DNA of 52,179 nt from Ligilactobacillus hayakitensis DSM 18933 = JCM 14209 (GTDB taxonomy: Bacteria; Bacillota; Bacilli; Lactobacillales; Lactobacillaceae). Below are positions 27,800-37,469 of the stretch, piece by piece. A model generated the notes under the pieces. It did no database searches, was not told the origin of the DNA, and saw only the letters and a program-made list of their open reading frames with translations. Where the stretch lies: NCBI RefSeq assembly GCF_000615845.1, contig NZ_BAML01000005.1, forward strand, positions 1 through 52,179, in the 5' to 3' direction. Each line of letters begins with the position of its first letter. Position 1 is the first letter of the stretch. The translations under genes and the position numbers were made by a program.

Positions 27800-28702
27800 A
27801 TGTCAGAAAATTTTCGTTCAGGATTTGTTGCAATTTTGGGACGTCCAAATGTAGGAAAATCTACCTTTTTAAATCGTGTGGTAGGTCAAAAAATTGCTAT
27901 TATGAGTGATAAAGCTCAAACAACACGTAACAAGATTCAAGGGATTTATACAGATGATAAATCTCAAATTGTATTTATTGATACACCAGGAATTCATAAG
28001 CCACATAGTCGTTTAGGCGATTTTATGGTTGAATCAGCGCTTTCAACTTTAAATGAAGTTGATGCAATCTTATTTATGGTCAATGCGACACAAGCCCGTG
28101 GTCGCGGTGATGATTTTATCATTGAACGCTTAAAAAATGTTAAGAAACCAATTTACCTAGTTATTAATAAAATTGATCAAATCCATCCTAATAAGTTACT
28201 TGAAATAATGGATGATTATAAAGATACGCTAAATTATACCGAAGTATTTCCAATTTCGGCATTAGAAGGAAATAACTGTCCAGAGTTAGTTGAATCATTG
28301 ATTAGGGAACTTCCAGAAGGACCGCAATTTTATCCTGAAGATCAAATCACTGATCACCCTGAAAGATTTATTGCAGGCGAATTAATTCGTGAAAAAGTTT
28401 TGGAATTAACCAGAGAAGAAGTTCCGCATTCAGTTGCAGTTGTGGTTGATCGAATTGCACGAGAAGATGAAAATAAGGTTTTAGTCCAAGCAACAATTGT
28501 TGTTGAAAGAAATTCGCAAAAAGGTATTATCATTGGTAAAGGCGGAAAAATGCTGAAACAAATTGGAGTTAAGGCAAGAAAAGATATCGAACTAATGTTG
28601 GGTGATAAAGTATACTTAGAATTGTGGGTTAAAGTTCAACCAAATTGGAAAGACCGACAAGTCGATTTACAATCTCTTGGATATCGACAAGATGAATATT
28701 AA
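27800..28702 (+). CDS. era: GTPase Era
   Basis: A GTPase that binds the 3-prime end of 16S rRNA and helps 30S assembly. The G motifs are all present: GRPNVGKST (G1, near residue 13), DTPGIH (G3, near 61) and NKID (G4, near 124), followed by the C-terminal KH domain with [11 protein letters not shown] near residue 246. I choose ATG 27800, nine bases after GAGGAAA; the ATG at 27782 overlaps this ribosome site. The length of 300 is typical. It lies between dgkA and recO as in other Firmicutes. Confidence 0.97.
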   Translation: MSENFRSGFVAILGRPNVGKSTFLNRVVGQKIAIMSDKAQTTRNKIQGIYTDDKSQIVFIDTPGIHKPHSRLGDFMVESALSTLNEVDAILFMVNATQARGRGDDFIIERLKNVKKPIYLVINKIDQIHPNKLLEIMDDYKDTLNYTEVFPISALEGNNCPELVESLIRELPEGPQFYPEDQITDHPERFIAGELIREKVLELTREEVPHSVAVVVDRIAREDENKVLVQATIVVERNSQKGIIIGKGGKMLKQIGVKARKDIELMLGDKVYLELWVKVQPNWKDRQVDLQSLGYRQDEY

Positions 28703-28707
28703 AAATG

Positions 28708-28733
28708 AGGACTGGATTTTTCCGGTCCTTTGT
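28708..28733 (+). terminator. Weak hairpin between era and recO
   Basis: AGGACTGG (28708-28715) pairs with CCGGTCCT (28722-28729, one G-T pair). The T run is interrupted (TTGTTA), so it may act only as a partial terminator. Confidence 0.45.
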
Positions 28734-28765
28734 TATATATAAAGGATTAAAGAGGTCAAAAGGTT

Positions 28766-29527
28766 ATGATATACAGAAATGTTGAATTTCAAGGTATTGT
28801 GGTTTCACGAAAAAACTATCGAGAACGAGATATGTTAGTGGAAATATATACTGATAAATATGGATTTAAAACGTTTTTAGTACGCGGAGCTAGGAAAAGG
28901 GGTTTTAAGTTATCTGCTGCAATACTACCTTTTACGTTTGCAACATATGTCGGAAGTATCAACGAAGACGGTCTTAGTTTTATTACGACAACCAAAAATT
29001 TGAAACAATTTCAAAGTATAAATCAAGATATATTTCTAAACGCTTATGCTACGTATATTTTGGAATTAATGAAATATGCTTATCAATCAGATGATTTAAT
29101 TAGTCTTGATTGGTTTGAAAAGACGGTTAGTTCAATTAGTGCTATAAACGAGGGGTTAGATCCACAGATTATTACCAATATTCTTGAAGTTCAGGCCCTT
29201 GGAAGGTTTGGGGTGCAACCAAATTGGCAATATTGTGTAGTATGTCAAGGGGTTAAAGGGCCATTTGACTATTCAGAAAGTTATGGGGGGCTCCTTTGTG
29301 TACGTCATTTTCATTTAGATTCTCAAAGGCTACATTTGGATGCTAAGACTGTATTTTATTTGAGGAAATTTAGCGTAATTGATATTAATAGAATTTCAAC
29401 TATTAATGTGGGAGACAAAACAAAAGAAAACCTAGCAAAAGCATTAACGACAATCTATGATGGTCAAGTGGGGATATATATAAAGGCAAAAAGTTTTATT
29501 GAAAAAATGAATACACAACTATATTAA
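28766..29527 (+). CDS. recO: DNA repair protein RecO
   Basis: Helps load RecA on single-stranded DNA in the RecFOR pathway. It has 253 residues. An N-terminal OB fold covers about 1-80 (FQGIVVSRKNYRERDMLVEIYT). The C-terminal helical part has zinc-binding Cys: CVVC near residue 155 and GGLLCVRH near residue 174. In many lactobacilli glyQS comes next; here the dlt operon and a two-gene unit stand between. Confidence 0.95.
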   Translation: MIYRNVEFQGIVVSRKNYRERDMLVEIYTDKYGFKTFLVRGARKRGFKLSAAILPFTFATYVGSINEDGLSFITTTKNLKQFQSINQDIFLNAYATYILELMKYAYQSDDLISLDWFEKTVSSISAINEGLDPQIITNILEVQALGRFGVQPNWQYCVVCQGVKGPFDYSESYGGLLCVRHFHLDSQRLHLDAKTVFYLRKFSVIDINRISTINVGDKTKENLAKALTTIYDGQVGIYIKAKSFIEKMNTQLY

Positions 29528-29555
29528 ATAAATTGTAAAGGAATCATACGAAATA

Positions 29556-29583
29556 TTTACAAAATTGTAAAATATGATATTAT
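29556..29583 (+). promoter_or_regulatory. Promoter of the dlt operon
   Basis: TTTACA (29556-29561), a 16-base spacer, and an extended -10 (TGATATTAT; -10 at 29578-29583), about 65 bases ahead of dltX. Confidence 0.65.
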
Positions 29584-29648
29584 TTACATGTTAGATATTT
29601 GTTTATGAAATAAAAATGTAACATTTATAAAAATATCGAGGTAGAATG

Positions 29649-29798
29649 ATGAAAGATTTTTTAAACAATGTTCTCGAAAACAATAAAATAAAATTTGTAA
29701 TGCGAACAATTTTTTATTTTATTGTGTTACTATTTTTGGTTTATTTATATAGTTATAGTGGAATTGATCAACCACATTTTATATATAATGAGTTTTAA
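29649..29798 (+). CDS. dltX: DltX, small membrane protein of the dlt operon
   Basis: A 49-residue single-span membrane protein required for D-alanylation of teichoic acids; it works with DltB and DltD. A short basic N-terminus (MKDFLNNVLENNKIKFVMRT) precedes one helix (about residues 21-36), and the chain ends in FIYNEF, the family hallmark that carries the D-alanyl group. It has a GAGGTAG ribosome site. The ATG at 29646 directly upstream is an alternative start. It lies 16 bases before dltA and is easily missed because of its size. Confidence 0.93.
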   Translation: MKDFLNNVLENNKIKFVMRTIFYFIVLLFLVYLYSYSGIDQPHFIYNEF

Positions 29799-29814
29799 TT
29801 AGAGGTGTATATAT

Positions 29815-31335
29815 ATGAATCTTATTGAAGAAATTGATAAGTGGGGACTAGATGATACTGATAGGGTTGCGTATGATTATTTGGGAGAGAAAAATACGTA
29901 CGGAGAGTTAAAAAAGTATTCAGATAATTTAGCTGCATACATTTCAAAATTAAAAATTGAAAAGAATGCGCCAATCATGATTTATGGTGGGCAAGATTTC
30001 TTAATGATTGCTAGCTTTTTAGCAAGTGTAAAATCTGGTCATGCTTATATTCCGGTTGATGTACATTCACCAGTTGAAAGATTAAACGTTATCAATCAAA
30101 TTGCAAAACCAGCTGCATGTATAAGCTTGGCAGATTTGCCTCAAGAAAATGAAATTGATGTTCCAATCATTACGTTAGATAAAATTAAAGAAGTGGTTAA
30201 ACAACCTGAATTAGAAAATAACGAATTTAATTTCGTGTCAGGAAATGATAATTTTTATATTATTTTCACTTCAGGAACTACTGGTGTTCCTAAAGGTGTA
30301 CAAATCAGTCATGATAATTTACAAAGCTTTGTTGATTGGATGGGACAAGACTTTGGATTGAAAAAGGATATTATTTGTATTTCTCAACCACCATATTCAT
30401 TTGATTTATCAGTAATGGATTTATATCCAACGTTGGTTAATGGAGGCAAATTAGCAGTTTTACCTAAAGATTTAACTACGAATTTTAAAGAATTATTTGC
30501 TACTTTACCTAAATTAAAAGCAAATGAATGGGTGTCAACGCCATCTTTTATGGATTTATGTTTGTTGAATCCAGAATTTAATCAAGGAAATCTTCCAGAG
30601 TTAAGTCATTTTTTATTCTGTGGAGAAGAATTAACTGTAAATACAGCTAAAAGATTACACGAACGTTTTCCTAAAGCGCGTATTTTCAATACATATGGGC
30701 CAACTGAGGCTACTGTAGCAATGACTCAAGTTGAAATTACTGAGCAAATTCTAGCAGATTATGCCAGATTGCCAATTGGGAAACCTAAAGAAGACATGGA
30801 AGTAGTTTTAGTAGATGAAGATTTAAATGAAGTAGCGTCTACAGAAGCTGGGGAAATTTTAATAATCGGACCAAGTGTTTCTAAAGGATATATCAATAAT
30901 CCTGATAAAACAAAAACTGCATTTATTAACTTTAAAGGTAAAAAGGCATATCGTACCGGGGATTTAGGTCAATTTGATGAAACAGGGCAATTATTGTATA
31001 AAGGTAGAATTGATTTTCAAATTAAGTTGCATGGTTTTAGAATTGAATTAGAAGATGTTGATCATCATCTAGATAAGATTAGCTTGGTATCACAGGCTGT
31101 TTCAGTCCCAAAATATGGCAAAGATCACAAAGTTCAACAATTAATCGCGTATATTGTTGCTAATGAAAATGATTTTGATTCTGAATTTAAATTAACTCAA
31201 GCAATTCGAGCAGAGCTTAAAGAATCTATGATGGATTATATGATGCCTCAAAAATTTGTGTATGTTGATTCATTACCGTTAACTAATAATGGAAAAATTG
31301 ACAGAAAATCACTTATGAAAGAGGTCAATGAATAA
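29815..31335 (+). CDS. dltA: D-alanine--D-alanyl carrier protein ligase
   Basis: Activates D-alanine with ATP and loads it on the phosphopantetheine of DltC. It is an adenylate-forming enzyme of 506 residues. The core motifs are IIFTSGTTGVPKGV near residue 151 (P-loop-like), NTYGPTEATVA near residue 293, and YRTGDLGQFDE near residue 381. The C-terminal catalytic Lys is in LTNNGKIDRKSL near residue 492. It is the first enzyme of the dlt operon. Its stop overlaps the dltB start (TAATG). Confidence 0.97.
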   Translation: MNLIEEIDKWGLDDTDRVAYDYLGEKNTYGELKKYSDNLAAYISKLKIEKNAPIMIYGGQDFLMIASFLASVKSGHAYIPVDVHSPVERLNVINQIAKPAACISLADLPQENEIDVPIITLDKIKEVVKQPELENNEFNFVSGNDNFYIIFTSGTTGVPKGVQISHDNLQSFVDWMGQDFGLKKDIICISQPPYSFDLSVMDLYPTLVNGGKLAVLPKDLTTNFKELFATLPKLKANEWVSTPSFMDLCLLNPEFNQGNLPELSHFLFCGEELTVNTAKRLHERFPKARIFNTYGPTEATVAMTQVEITEQILADYARLPIGKPKEDMEVVLVDEDLNEVASTEAGEILIIGPSVSKGYINNPDKTKTAFINFKGKKAYRTGDLGQFDETGQLLYKGRIDFQIKLHGFRIELEDVDHHLDKISLVSQAVSVPKYGKDHKVQQLIAYIVANENDFDSEFKLTQAIRAELKESMMDYMMPQKFVYVDSLPLTNNGKIDRKSLMKEVNE

Positions 31336-32528
31336 TGATCAATTTACAACCGTATCAAAACCCACTGTATTTTGGATTATTAATTCTTGCTTTAATTCCT
31401 GAAATTATTTGCTTGTTGATGGGTAAGAGATTTAGATGGTATGAAACTATTGTGTCGCTTATATTCTTAATGCTAACTTTTGGAGGAACTAAGATTCATG
31501 AAGGATTGATGCTAATTTGTTATATCGTATTCGAATCAATTTTGACTTTTGCATATTTAAAATATCGTAAAAAGGATAATCGAGGTAGTGTGTTTGTAAT
31601 TGCAATCATTCTTTCAATCTTACCTTTAGTAATTGTGAAGATTACTCCAGCAATTAGTGGATCCCAATCAATCATAGGATTTTTGGGAATCAGTTATTTA
31701 ACTTTTAAAACAGTCGGTATGCTTATGGAAATTAGAGATGGAATTATTAAGGAAATAAGTTTATTTAAATTATTACAATTTTTATTATTCTTTCCAACAA
31801 TTTCATCCGGCCCGATTGATCGATATCGACGTTTTATCGGAGACTATGATAATACTCCAAGTAAAGAAAAATATTTGAAAATGTTAGAAAAAGCAGTCCA
31901 TTATCTTTTTTTAGGATTTTTATACAAGTTTGTACTAGCATACTTTTTTGGGACAGTACTATTACCAATTATGAGTAAAGGCTCTTTAGCAAATGGAGGA
32001 ATTTCTTGGTGGTTAGTTGGATATACATATACGTATTCAATGGATTTATTCTTTGATTTTGCTGGATATAGTTTGTTTGCTGTTTCGATTAGTTATTTCA
32101 TGGGAATTGAAACTCCAATGAATTTCAATCGACCATTTATTTCTAAAAATATTAAAGATTTTTGGAATAGATGGCATATGACACTTTCTTTTTGGTTCCG
32201 TGATTACATTTACATGCGCTTAGTATTTTTTATGATGAAGAGGAAAGTTGTTAAAAGTAGAGTGTTATTAGGTAATATCGGTTACTTTACATTGTTTATA
32301 ATTATGGGATTTTGGCATGGACTAACATGGTATTACATTGTATATGGATTATTTCATGCATGTGCAATCATTATTAATGATGCTTGGTTACGATTTAAAA
32401 AGAAACATCAAGATAAAATTCCAAGTAATAAGTTTACTGAGTTGTTAGCAATGTTTACAACGTTCAATGTTGTATGCTTTAGCTTTTTGATTTTCTCAGG
32501 ATTTTTGGATAAATTAATTTTTGGTTAA
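31335..32528 (+). CDS. dltB: DltB, MBOAT-family D-alanyl transferase
   Basis: A membrane O-acyltransferase that takes D-alanine from DltC across the membrane toward lipoteichoic acid. It has 397 residues and about 11 membrane segments. The MBOAT catalytic His lies in GFWHGLTWYYIVYG near residue 328, and the conserved FWNRWHMTLSFWFRDYIY stretch near residue 276. Start and the dltA stop share one base, so translation is coupled. Confidence 0.96.
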   Translation: MINLQPYQNPLYFGLLILALIPEIICLLMGKRFRWYETIVSLIFLMLTFGGTKIHEGLMLICYIVFESILTFAYLKYRKKDNRGSVFVIAIILSILPLVIVKITPAISGSQSIIGFLGISYLTFKTVGMLMEIRDGIIKEISLFKLLQFLLFFPTISSGPIDRYRRFIGDYDNTPSKEKYLKMLEKAVHYLFLGFLYKFVLAYFFGTVLLPIMSKGSLANGGISWWLVGYTYTYSMDLFFDFAGYSLFAVSISYFMGIETPMNFNRPFISKNIKDFWNRWHMTLSFWFRDYIYMRLVFFMMKRKVVKSRVLLGNIGYFTLFIIMGFWHGLTWYYIVYGLFHACAIIINDAWLRFKKKHQDKIPSNKFTELLAMFTTFNVVCFSFLIFSGFLDKLIFG

Positions 32529-32543
32529 TAAGGAGAAATAAAA

Positions 32544-32771
32544 ATGAAAGAACAAGTTTTAGATATTTTAGTAGATTTAACAGGTAGCGAAGAAGTAAGA
32601 GATAATTTGAATCTTAACTTATTTGATAATGGTTTATTAGACTCAATGGCTACAGTACAATTATTATTAGAATTACAAACTCAATTGGGAATTGATGTTC
32701 CAATTTCTGAGTTTGAAAGAAGTGAATGGGATACTCCTAACAAAATTATTGCAAAGGTTGAAAATAACTAA
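32544..32771 (+). CDS. dltC: D-alanyl carrier protein DltC
   Basis: An acyl-carrier-like protein that holds D-alanine on phosphopantetheine. It has 75 residues, a few shorter than the usual 78-80. The attachment Ser is in [11 protein letters not shown] near residue 35. It has an AAGGAG ribosome site and ends three bases before the dltD ATG. Confidence 0.96.
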   Translation: MKEQVLDILVDLTGSEEVRDNLNLNLFDNGLLDSMATVQLLLELQTQLGIDVPISEFERSEWDTPNKIIAKVENN

Positions 32772-32773
32772 TT

Positions 32774-34021
32774 ATGAAAAAGAAACTCTTTATGATTTTT
32801 GGTCCTGTTATAGCGGCGATGATCTTAATAGGAGTATTTTTGCTTTCACCATTTAAATATGGAGATGTATCACAAAATGTAATCCAAAAAGGGGCACTGT
32901 CACAATCTAAAAACATCTTTAAAGGAACTGTTGTAAAACAAGATGCTTTTAGTCAAAATTACGTTCCTTTTATGGGATCTTCTGAATTATCACGGATGGA
33001 TGCTTTTCATCCAGCATCAATTGCTAAAAGATATAATCGAAAATATCACCCATTTTTATTAGGGGCTGCGGGTTCTCAATCTTTATCACATTATTTTGGG
33101 ATGCAAGGTATTAATTCTGAGTTAAAGAACAAGAAAATAGTTTTTATAATCTCACCACAATGGTTTGTTAAAGATGGAATAAATCCAGGAGCATTTGCAC
33201 AGTATTATTCTAATTTGCAAGCTGTAAATTGGTTGCTATCGCAACATAGTACTAAAGCTGATCAATACGCTGCTAAGCGAGTATTAGAATTAAAGCAAAG
33301 TCAGTTTGACTCACCAATAACTGTGTTAATTAGGAAAGTTGCAAATGGTAAAAAAATAACAGACTTTGATAGAAAATATCTATTATTGAAACAAAAACAA
33401 TTAGTTCATGAAGATCAATTATTTTCAACAATTGCGATGAATAATCGTGTTGTAAAGATTGAAGACGAAAGTAAGAAGCTTCCTAAAAAATATGATATTC
33501 AAAGATTGAAAGATAAAGCAGATGAATATGGCCAAATGAATACAACTTCAAATGATTTTGAAATTAGTAATAGTTTTTGGAATAAGAAGCTTAAATCACG
33601 AGTTAAGTCATTACAAGGTTCGCAAAAGAATTTTAATTATGTAAACTCGCCTGAATATGCTGATTTTCAATTATTATTGAATCAATTTGCTCAAAATAAC
33701 AATGATGTTTTATTTATTATTCCTCCAGTTAATGAAAAATGGGCGAAATATACTGGATTATCCACATCAATGTTAAAAGAGTTTGATAATAAAATTAATT
33801 ATCAATTAAAAACACAAGGTTTTAAAAATATTGTTGATTTAAGTAATGACGGATCTATACCTTATTTTATGCAAGATACTATTCATTTGGGATGGAATGG
33901 ATGGTTAGCAGCAGATCAAAAGATTAAACCGTTTTTAGATTCTAAAAATTCTAAAAATCAATATAAACTAGATAATTATTTCTTTAGCAAAGATTGGCAA
34001 GAAAAAAATGATATTAAGTAA
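32774..34021 (+). CDS. dltD: DltD, D-alanyl transfer protein
   Basis: A membrane-anchored SGNH-type esterase/thioesterase on the outer face that completes transfer of D-alanine to teichoic acid. It has 415 residues with one N-terminal anchor (about 5-27). The catalytic Ser is in FMGSSELSRMD near residue 69, and the Asp/His dyad in MQDTIHLGWNGW near residue 368. It is the last gene of dltXABCD and is followed by a strong terminator. Confidence 0.95.
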   Translation: MKKKLFMIFGPVIAAMILIGVFLLSPFKYGDVSQNVIQKGALSQSKNIFKGTVVKQDAFSQNYVPFMGSSELSRMDAFHPASIAKRYNRKYHPFLLGAAGSQSLSHYFGMQGINSELKNKKIVFIISPQWFVKDGINPGAFAQYYSNLQAVNWLLSQHSTKADQYAAKRVLELKQSQFDSPITVLIRKVANGKKITDFDRKYLLLKQKQLVHEDQLFSTIAMNNRVVKIEDESKKLPKKYDIQRLKDKADEYGQMNTTSNDFEISNSFWNKKLKSRVKSLQGSQKNFNYVNSPEYADFQLLLNQFAQNNNDVLFIIPPVNEKWAKYTGLSTSMLKEFDNKINYQLKTQGFKNIVDLSNDGSIPYFMQDTIHLGWNGWLAADQKIKPFLDSKNSKNQYKLDNYFFSKDWQEKNDIK

Positions 34022-34050
34022 AAAAGGCTAGGATAACTAGCCTTTTTTTT
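34021..34050 (+). terminator. Terminator of the dlt operon
   Basis: AAGGCTAG (34024-34031) pairs with CTAGCCTT (34037-34044), with A and T runs on the two sides. Confidence 0.92.
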
Positions 34051-34084
34051 AAGGGTAGTAGTTACAATTTGTGGGAGATATAAG

Positions 34085-35392
34085 ATGGTTATAAAATTTA
34101 CAAATTATTTAATGAAAATAAGAAGATTGACAATTGTAAGAATCTTGCAGCGAACGTTACTGTCACTGTTTCCAATAGTATTAGTTGGTAGTTATGCAAA
34201 TATTTTAAGTAGTATCGTTTTTGATAAGATGGGGTATTTAAATAATATACTTTATTTAGATAAGTGGTTCCCATTCTTTAACCAAATGCATATTCTTTTT
34301 AAGAATATCAATAGTTTTACAATTGGATTTATTACAATTTTTAGTACATATTTTGCAGCTAAATATACTGCTGAGTATTATAAACGACAGGGAGACTTAG
34401 CAGGAATAACAGCCATTTTTTCCTATTTCATGCTTTCTAGTATTAACATCTTTAATTTTACGAAAAATACTTCGGATATACTTTTGAATACGAAGTGGTA
34501 TGGGTCAGAAAAAATGCTTTTCGGAATAATTATTGGCATGATTATAGGTCAAATCTTTAAGGTAAATCCTCCCAAAATAAAGAGTAACCAACAAATAATT
34601 CATTCAGCAGAAATTTTAAAATATTCTTTTAAAGCAATTAAAGGAATTGTATTATCGATAGTTTTTGCGATTGGGATGAATATTCTGTTTTTATATTTGA
34701 AAAAGTTTAATGTTATTGATATTAATGGAGTACTTGTCACAAATTATGTTGTTAAGAATAATATAATTGGTATTTTATTGTACTCAGTTACAACTTCAAT
34801 TTTAAATTGGATGGGAATCTCATCATCTTATAATGAAATTTTAGATGATAACGTGTTTATGAAAAATTTGAATTATTTCATTAAGCACCATGAATATACT
34901 AATTTACCTTATAATTACACAATTAGTACAGTATATCGAAGTTTTGGATTAATTTCAGGATCTGGTGGTGTTATTGCTTTAATATGTATCATGCTTTTAT
35001 TTGTGAAAAATAAAAATTTTAATAATATTGCAAAATCAACTTTCATAATATCAATTTTAGGTGAATACATTCCTGTAATGGTAGGGATACCCATTTTATT
35101 TAACCCAATATTTTTAATTCCATATATTTTAGTCCCGCTTATCAATTGTATTATCGGAATGTTTGTGATTTGGATGGGAATTTTACCCCCGACAATTTTT
35201 CCTTTGATGAATGGAACGCCTGGAGTATTAGTTGAATTTCTAGGAACTGGTGGAAATTTTTGGGGATTATTAATTTCAATAATCATATTTATAATAGATT
35301 GCTTGATTTATTTGCCATTTATTAAAGAGAGCGAAGAAATATGGATAAAAATTCAAAAAGAATATCAAAGGGAAGAAAAAAATGAAAAATAA
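34085..35392 (+). CDS. EIIC-like permease of the PTS lactose/cellobiose family, orphan
   Basis: A 435-residue integral membrane protein with about 10 hydrophobic segments. It resembles the sugar-transport (EIIC) subunit of the lactose/cellobiose PTS family: the segment ISILGEYIPVMVGIPILFNP near residue 325 sits where typical EIIC proteins have a Glu-containing NEPxxFGLP loop. No EIIA or EIIB gene is in the window, and no sugar-metabolism gene is near. It overlaps the following DUF915 hydrolase by 11 bases, so the two form a coupled unit. It may depend on PTS components encoded elsewhere or have another role, for instance with a cell-surface glycoconjugate. Function is not assigned. Confidence 0.72.
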   Translation: MVIKFTNYLMKIRRLTIVRILQRTLLSLFPIVLVGSYANILSSIVFDKMGYLNNILYLDKWFPFFNQMHILFKNINSFTIGFITIFSTYFAAKYTAEYYKRQGDLAGITAIFSYFMLSSINIFNFTKNTSDILLNTKWYGSEKMLFGIIIGMIIGQIFKVNPPKIKSNQQIIHSAEILKYSFKAIKGIVLSIVFAIGMNILFLYLKKFNVIDINGVLVTNYVVKNNIIGILLYSVTTSILNWMGISSSYNEILDDNVFMKNLNYFIKHHEYTNLPYNYTISTVYRSFGLISGSGGVIALICIMLLFVKNKNFNNIAKSTFIISILGEYIPVMVGIPILFNPIFLIPYILVPLINCIIGMFVIWMGILPPTIFPLMNGTPGVLVEFLGTGGNFWGLLISIIIFIIDCLIYLPFIKESEEIWIKIQKEYQREEKNEK

Positions 35393-36248
35393 AACATGGA
35401 AATTGATAATTATGATAATAGTTTCTATTTTCATAATTACTATGAGTTATATTTCTAATAAGCAGAGAATTAAAGAATTAGAAGTCTTTTATAATTCAAA
35501 GCTATCGCCTGTTATTATGATTCCAGGGAGTTCAGCAACTGAAAATCGGTTTGATGAATTTGTGAATAAATTAAATAATCAATCTGTTAAAAAACATAGT
35601 TTATTAAAGGTTAAAGCGTGGAATAATGGGAAAATAACGTATCGCGGTAAAATTGTTCGCGGTGATAATGAACCAATTATTGTTGTGGGATTTGAAAATA
35701 ACCATGACGGATATTCAAATATAAAAAAACAAGCAGAAATGTTTGATACTATCTTTGCCGAATTACAATCAAAATATAATTTCAATAATTTTAAAGCAAT
35801 AGGACATTCAAATGGAGGATTAATATATACTGCCTTTTTCGAGAATTATTTTTATAAATATGATGATGTCAAAGTAAAAAAACTTATGACAATTGGAACA
35901 CCATATAATTTTAATGAGAATTCTATTAAAAATCGGACAGAAATGTTAGCAGATTTTATTAAAAATAGAAATAATATCCCTCAAAATTTAATTGTTTATT
36001 CAGTGGCCGGTACAAAAACATATGATTCAGATGGGTTAGTTCCAGAACAAAGTGTTGCTGCTGGGAAGTATATTTACCAAAAAAAAGTAAAGCATTATAC
36101 AGAAATAACCGTAACTGGATCTGATGCGCAACATTCTGATTTGCCACAAAATGATGAAATCTTGAGTTTAATTCAAAGATATATGTTAGATCAATGGAAG
36201 TTTCCTACAAAACATAAGAAAGATGATTTGATTGATAATATAGAATAA
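35382..36248 (+). CDS. Membrane-anchored alpha/beta hydrolase (DUF915 type)
   Basis: A 288-residue protein with an N-terminal membrane anchor or signal (about residues 5-23) and an alpha/beta-hydrolase fold, probably on the outer surface. The oxyanion/N-terminal stretch PVIMIPGSSATENRFD is near residue 44. The nucleophile elbow is GHSNGG (Ser near residue 142). The acid is likely the Asp of DSDGLVPEQS (near 213), and the His is in AQHSDLPQN (near 250). Substrate is unknown; family members are esterase/lipase-like. It overlaps the EIIC-like gene upstream. Confidence 0.85.
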   Translation: MKNKTWKLIIMIIVSIFIITMSYISNKQRIKELEVFYNSKLSPVIMIPGSSATENRFDEFVNKLNNQSVKKHSLLKVKAWNNGKITYRGKIVRGDNEPIIVVGFENNHDGYSNIKKQAEMFDTIFAELQSKYNFNNFKAIGHSNGGLIYTAFFENYFYKYDDVKVKKLMTIGTPYNFNENSIKNRTEMLADFIKNRNNIPQNLIVYSVAGTKTYDSDGLVPEQSVAAGKYIYQKKVKHYTEITVTGSDAQHSDLPQNDEILSLIQRYMLDQWKFPTKHKKDDLIDNIE

Positions 36249-36256
36249 TTTTGTAC

Positions 36257-36285
36257 TTGACATTTAAAGTATTGTTAGATAGTAT
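36257..36285 (+). promoter_or_regulatory. Promoter of glyQS
   Basis: TTGACA (36257-36262), a 17-base spacer and TAGTAT (36280-36285). It is immediately upstream of the T-box leader. Confidence 0.6.
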
Positions 36286-36296
36286 AAAGTGTGTTA

Positions 36297-36511
36297 AGGA
36301 AAGAGACGTTGATGAAAAAGGCGTGATTTTTAAGAAAATATCTTAGCGAGTCTGGTTGGTGGGAGCAGATGATATTTAAGAGTCACGTTGGCATTTTCGG
36401 AGTTTTACGAATTAAGTTGCTAGTGGATGTTTTCTACTAGAAGTAGGGTGGAACCGCGATTTGAAAATCGTCCCTATGTAACCTTTGGCGTTACATAGGG
36501 ACGATTTTTTT
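36297..36511 (+). promoter_or_regulatory. T-box leader (glycine) of glyQS
   Basis: A glycine T-box. The specifier GGC is at 36390-36392 in a GTTGGCAT context. The T-box sequence (AGGGTGGAACCGCG) is at 36445-36458. A very strong terminator pairs 36464-36482 with 36490-36508 and ends in a T run. Uncharged tRNA-Gly should promote read-through into glyQS. Confidence 0.95.
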
Positions 36512-36550
36512 CTTATGTAATGCTAAAAATATATTAAAGGAGTACTTGTA

Positions 36551-37468
36551 ATGACAAAAAAATTAGCACTACAAGATATTATTTTAACTTTACAACATTT
36601 TTGGTCTGAACAAGGATGTATGATTATGCAATCATATGATACTGAAAAGGGTGCAGGTACAATGAGCCCATATACATTTTTACGTGCCATTGGACCAGAA
36701 CCATGGAATGTAGCATATGTTGAACCTTCACGTCGTCCAGCTGATGGTCGTTATGGTGATAACCCTAACCGTTTATACCAACACCACCAATTCCAAGTTT
36801 TGATGAAACCATCACCAAGCAATATTCAAGAATTATATCTTGATAGTTTACGTGCATTGGGTATCGAACCTACAGAACATGATATTCGCTTCGTTGAAGA
36901 TAACTGGGAAAATCCATCAATGGGTTGTGCCGGTGTTGGTTGGGAAGTTTGGTTAGATGGTATGGAAATTACTCAATTTACTTACTTCCAACAAGTAGGT
37001 GGTTTAGAAGTTAAACCTGTTGCAGTTGAGGTAACATATGGTTTAGAACGTTTATCATCATATATTCAAGATGTTGATTCTGTTTATGATCTAGAATGGG
37101 CAGATGGTGTTAAATATGGAGATATTTTTAAAGAACCTGAATTTGAACATTCAAAATACTCATTTGAAGAAAGTAACCAAGAAATGTTACTTGATCTTTT
37201 TAACACATATGAAGCTGAAGCTAAGAAGCAATTAGCAAATGGATTGGTTCACCCAGCCTATGATTATATTTTGAAATGTAGTCATACATTCAACTTGTTA
37301 GATGCACGTGGAGCTGTTTCTGTTACTGAAAGAGCTGGTTATCTATCACGTATTCGTAATATGGCTAAGTCAGTTGCAAAAGTTTTTGTACAAGAACGTA
37401 AGAAGTTAGGATTCCCATTAATTAAGGATGAAGAACTTCGTGCAAAATTATTGAAGGAGGATAAATAA
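36551..37468 (+). CDS. glyQ: Glycyl-tRNA synthetase alpha subunit
   Basis: The catalytic subunit of the bacterial alpha2-beta2 glycyl-tRNA synthetase. It has 305 residues. The N-terminus [19 protein letters not shown] and the motifs [19 protein letters not shown] (near residue 57) and [10 protein letters not shown] (near 140) are nearly invariant in the family. The ribosome site is AAAGGAG. glyS follows after one base. Control is by the glycine T-box. Confidence 0.97.
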   Translation: MTKKLALQDIILTLQHFWSEQGCMIMQSYDTEKGAGTMSPYTFLRAIGPEPWNVAYVEPSRRPADGRYGDNPNRLYQHHQFQVLMKPSPSNIQELYLDSLRALGIEPTEHDIRFVEDNWENPSMGCAGVGWEVWLDGMEITQFTYFQQVGGLEVKPVAVEVTYGLERLSSYIQDVDSVYDLEWADGVKYGDIFKEPEFEHSKYSFEESNQEMLLDLFNTYEAEAKKQLANGLVHPAYDYILKCSHTFNLLDARGAVSVTERAGYLSRIRNMAKSVAKVFVQERKKLGFPLIKDEELRAKLLKEDK

Positions 37469-37469
37469 G

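Noticed and set aside
29528-29814. Non-coding gap ahead of dltA
   Set aside because: It contains the dltX gene with its FIYNEF ending and the operon promoter.
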